Shown here piece after piece: positions 12,022 through 13,605 of a stretch of DNA of 13,605 nucleotides. The position numbers and the translations under genes are program-made. The notes under the pieces are model-generated. The model did not search any database and had not been told where the DNA came from. It saw nothing but the letters and a program-made list of their open reading frames with translations. The stretch is from contig CAIQBF010000108.1 of assembly GCA_903869975.1 (NCBI GenBank), positions 1-13,605 of the forward strand, written 5' to 3'. Within the stretch, counting starts at the first letter, position 1; each line of letters opens with the position of its first letter. The stretch comes from an uncultured bacterium (GTDB taxonomy: Bacteria; Patescibacteriota; Minisyncoccia; Phycocordibacterales; UBA9973).

Positions 12022-12390
12022 ATGGCAAAATTTGATTCATTCCTCAGCGAGCTCGAAGGCGCATCAGTCCTCGAACTCAACGAGCTCGTAAAGGCTATCG
12101 AAGAGAAGTTCGGTGTTTCTGCAGCAGCAGTTGCAGCAGCTCCAGCAGCAGGTGCAGGTGCTCCAGCAGCAGATGAGAAGGATTCTTTTGACGTTGAGCT
12201 CACTGCAGCTGGCGACTCAAAGATCCCAGTTATGAAAGTAGTCAAGGAAGCTCTCGGTCTTGGTCTCAAAGAGGCTAAGGATCTCGTAGACGCTGTTCCT
12301 TCAATGCTCAAGACTGGCATGAAGAAGGCAGAAGCTGAAGAGCTCAAGAAGAAGCTCGAAGAGGCTGGTGCAAAGGTTACACTCAAATAA
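12022..12390 (+). CDS. rplL: 50S ribosomal protein L7/L12, 122 aa
   Basis: L7/L12 forms the flexible stalk that recruits and activates translational GTPases. The N-terminal dimerisation domain (FDSFLSELEGASVLELNELVKAIEEKFGV), an Ala/Pro/Gly hinge (about 34-50) and the conserved C-terminal domain (KIPVMKVVKEALGLGLKEAKDLVDAVPSMLKTGMKKAEAEELKKKLEEAGAKVTLK) are all present and of usual length. It is co-transcribed with rplJ and followed by a strong terminator. The 42-nt gap upstream is AT rich without a Shine-Dalgarno sequence. Confidence 0.98.
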   Translation: MAKFDSFLSELEGASVLELNELVKAIEEKFGVSAAAVAAAPAAGAGAPAADEKDSFDVELTAAGDSKIPVMKVVKEALGLGLKEAKDLVDAVPSMLKTGMKKAEAEELKKKLEEAGAKVTLK

Positions 12391-12406
12391 TACCGCATGG
12401 TATGAG

Positions 12407-12441
12407 ACAAAAAAGCTCCTCGCTTTGAGGGGCTTTTTTGT
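12407..12441 (+). terminator. Strong intrinsic terminator of the rplJ-rplL operon
   Basis: ACAAAAAAGCTCCTC at 12407-12421 pairs with GAGGGGCTTTTTTGT at 12427-12441 with a single G-U wobble in a 15-bp stem, and a loop of 5 nt. The six-T run makes it effective, and the flanking A-run gives potential activity on the other strand. Confidence 0.92.
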
Positions 12442-12468
12442 TGCACAAAGACCGCTCATGAGTATACT
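12441..12468 (+). promoter_or_regulatory. Promoter giving a leaderless mRNA for the wHTH regulator
   Basis: A -35 box TTGCAC at 12441-12446, a 16-nt spacer and a -10 box TATACT at 12463-12468. The ATG at 12475 begins exactly 7 nt after the end of the -10 box, the same layout as the 45-aa gene, so the transcript should begin with the start codon. The -35 box overlaps the end of the rplL terminator by a base. Confidence 0.55.
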
Positions 12469-12474
12469 GTGCCT

Positions 12475-13092
12475 ATGTCTATAGATACTCTCGGAGCAAT
12501 TTTCAACTCTCTCGCCCGGGTAAAGATCATGCGTCTTTTCCTGCTCAATCCTCAGGCGGTGCTGGTGCCAAGTTCGGTCGCTACTCGTTCGAGTGTTCCG
12601 CCGGCAACGGTTCGTCGCGAGCTCGCGCTTCTCGCTCGTTCGGGGTTCATCATTCGTAAGAAGGAACGGCAGAGTGGGAAGAAAGCCATTGAAGGCTGGA
12701 GTATGAATACGGAGTTCGAGTATATCGACGCCATGGACAATCTTCTTTTTGGCACCGAGTTTATCGATCTCGCCGATCTTAGCAAACGTTTCAAGCGTTC
12801 GGGTAAGGTTCGTCTTCTGTTGCTTTCTGGTGTGTTCAATCACAGTCCTGGCGCTCGCCTTGATCTTCTCGTGGTAGGGGACAATCTTAAGCGTCCTGTC
12901 GTGGACCGAACTATCCGCAGTCTTGAAGCTGAAATCGGCAAGGAGCTTGCGTATGCTGTCTTTGAGACATCAGAGTTTGTGTATCGCGCAAGCATGTACG
13001 ACAAGCTTATTCGTGATGTTATTGATTTCCCGCACGAAAAAGTTATCAATGTCGGCAATCTCCTTCAGCAGGTTCCACAAGTAGCTGCCTAA
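12475..13092 (+). CDS. Winged-helix protein with nucleotidyltransferase-like C-terminal domain, 205 aa
   Basis: Residues 1-75 form a winged helix: LGAIFNSLARVKIMRLFLLN, then TRSSVPPATVRRELALLARSGFIIRKKERQS, as in ArsR/MarR-like regulators. The later half (about 110-200) looks like a Pol-beta nucleotidyltransferase (MNT) fold: RLLLLSGVFNHSPGARLDLLVVGDNLKRPVVDRTIRSLEAEIGKELAYAVFETSEF. Compared with active MNT enzymes, the GS..RG nucleotide-binding motif is replaced by SGVFNHSPGA and only one acidic position of the DxD pair (D130 in LDLLVVGD) is visible, so it is probably a non-catalytic sensor or binding domain. A GTG at 12469 is in frame but falls before the predicted transcript start, so the ATG is preferred. 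It sits immediately after rplJL with its own promoter. It is likely a DNA-binding regulator with unknown target. Confidence 0.82.
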   Translation: MSIDTLGAIFNSLARVKIMRLFLLNPQAVLVPSSVATRSSVPPATVRRELALLARSGFIIRKKERQSGKKAIEGWSMNTEFEYIDAMDNLLFGTEFIDLADLSKRFKRSGKVRLLLLSGVFNHSPGARLDLLVVGDNLKRPVVDRTIRSLEAEIGKELAYAVFETSEFVYRASMYDKLIRDVIDFPHEKVINVGNLLQQVPQVAA

Positions 13093-13116
13093 TAGAAAGG
13101 GGGATACGGCTCTTTG

Positions 13117-13125
13117 TTATCCACA
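13117..13125 (+). promoter_or_regulatory. DnaA-box-like 9-mer TTATCCACA
   Basis: A second perfect DnaA-box consensus, 30 bp upstream of the TATAAT box that precedes the last gene. The only other perfect copy noticed is at 4985-4993, also upstream of a promoter. No origin-like cluster is present. Confidence 0.45.
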
Positions 13126-13151
13126 CGAGGCGTGCTCGCTTCGGTGGTACT

Positions 13152-13160
13152 TGGTATAAT
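13152..13160 (+). promoter_or_regulatory. Extended -10 promoter for the membrane protein gene
   Basis: TGGTATAAT is an extended -10 (TGn plus a perfect TATAAT at 13155-13160). No good -35 box is seen at 16-18 nt. The predicted start near 13167 gives a leader of about 70 nt before the ATG at 13238. Confidence 0.55.
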
Positions 13161-13237
13161 AAGAACTGAAGGATACGAGAGGGTCGAAACCTTTCGTACA
13201 ATGTTTTTATTACTATTAGCTGAAATAATTCGCAGGT

Positions 13238-13605
13238 ATGTATATTTTTCAAAACTGGGGAGACGCGTTTACGTACTCTCTGCAGGGTCTCTGGGCAAGC
13301 TTTATTGATTTCGTCCCACGATTCCTGTTTGCCGTCATTATTTTTGTTATTGGATGGGTTATCGGTTCGATCATCGGCCGTGCTGTTGATCAGGTCATCT
13401 CAGCTCTCAAGATAGACAAGGCGCTCGAAGGAGCAGGTGCTGGCCGTGTCATGGAGCGCACTGGTATGCGCCTCAATATCGGTGCATTTATCGGTGGTAT
13501 CGTTAAGTGGTTTGTTATCGTTGTATTCCTCGTTGCTTCCCTTGATATCCTCCAGCTCACAGCAGTGACTGAGTTCCTCAAGACAAGCGTTCTTGGATAC
13601 CTTCC
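13238..13605 (+). CDS. Multi-pass membrane protein, small mechanosensitive-channel-like (5' part only)
   Basis: The frame is open from ATG 13238 to the window end (122 codons), so the C-terminus is missing. The N-terminus (MYIFQNWGDAFTYSLQGLWASFIDFVPRFLFAVIIFVIGWVIGSIIGRAVDQVISALKIDKAL) contains one long hydrophobic segment at about 22-48; a Gly-rich charged loop (GAGAGRVMERTGMRLN) leads to a second segment at about 82-104 (IGAFIGGIVKWFVIVVFLVASLDIL). This arrangement is typical of the conserved TM-helix/MscS-related proteins found in CPR genomes, which may sense membrane tension or organise the membrane. The missing part would decide. No good Shine-Dalgarno sequence; only AGG directly beside the ATG. 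Confidence 0.72.
   Translation, partial: MYIFQNWGDAFTYSLQGLWASFIDFVPRFLFAVIIFVIGWVIGSIIGRAVDQVISALKIDKALEGAGAGRVMERTGMRLNIGAFIGGIVKWFVIVVFLVASLDILQLTAVTEFLKTSVLGYL

Overview
The window looks like part of a chromosome from a Patescibacteria/CPR bacterium, most likely of the Parcubacteria (Paceibacteria) type. The evidence is indirect: a large secreted protein with a Cys-bracketed PGBD1 domain and repeated beta-sandwich domains, several small conserved helix-turn-helix proteins, a standard genetic code, short gaps, and no Shine-Dalgarno sequence at any annotated start. No rRNA is present to confirm this. No CRISPR array, tRNA gene or transposase gene was seen.

Left part (1-3665, minus strand): a tight cluster reading ftsK -> a 118-aa membrane-anchored Ig-like protein -> recA. 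RecA runs off the left edge, so only its first 346 codons are present. The gaps are 2 and 12 nt, so the three genes are probably one operon for chromosome segregation and recombination. Between ftsK and the divergent plus-strand genes lies a 158-bp element (3724-3881) with perfect 32-bp terminal inverted repeats and no obvious protein. It is the least explained structure in the window.

Centre (3981-8760, plus strand): a 280-aa conserved-looking protein with a C-terminal winged helix; a 595-bp non-coding stretch with two good promoters, a GC hairpin, a perfect DnaA-box 9-mer and two dyads; then a 1085-aa secreted S-layer-like protein whose codon use suggests high expression, closed by a strong bidirectional-looking terminator.

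Right-centre (8754-11332): a membrane-anchored TPR protein and a membrane-anchored serine beta-lactamase/PBP-fold protein (probably co-transcribed), a 45-aa membrane peptide, and a protein with twelve nearly identical heptads.

Right end (11334-13605): rplJ-rplL preceded by an L10-type autoregulatory leader with a terminator hairpin, then a terminator, a winged-helix regulator with a nucleotidyltransferase-like C-terminal half, and the start of a multi-pass membrane protein resembling small mechanosensitive-channel relatives.

Two themes run across the window. Several genes have a -10 box only 6-10 nt upstream of ATG, predicting leaderless mRNAs, and none of the others has a recognisable Shine-Dalgarno sequence. 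I do not see a clear new multi-gene system. The best candidates for something undescribed are the inverted-repeat element, the repeat architecture and C-terminal signature of the surface protein, and the heptad-repeat protein.
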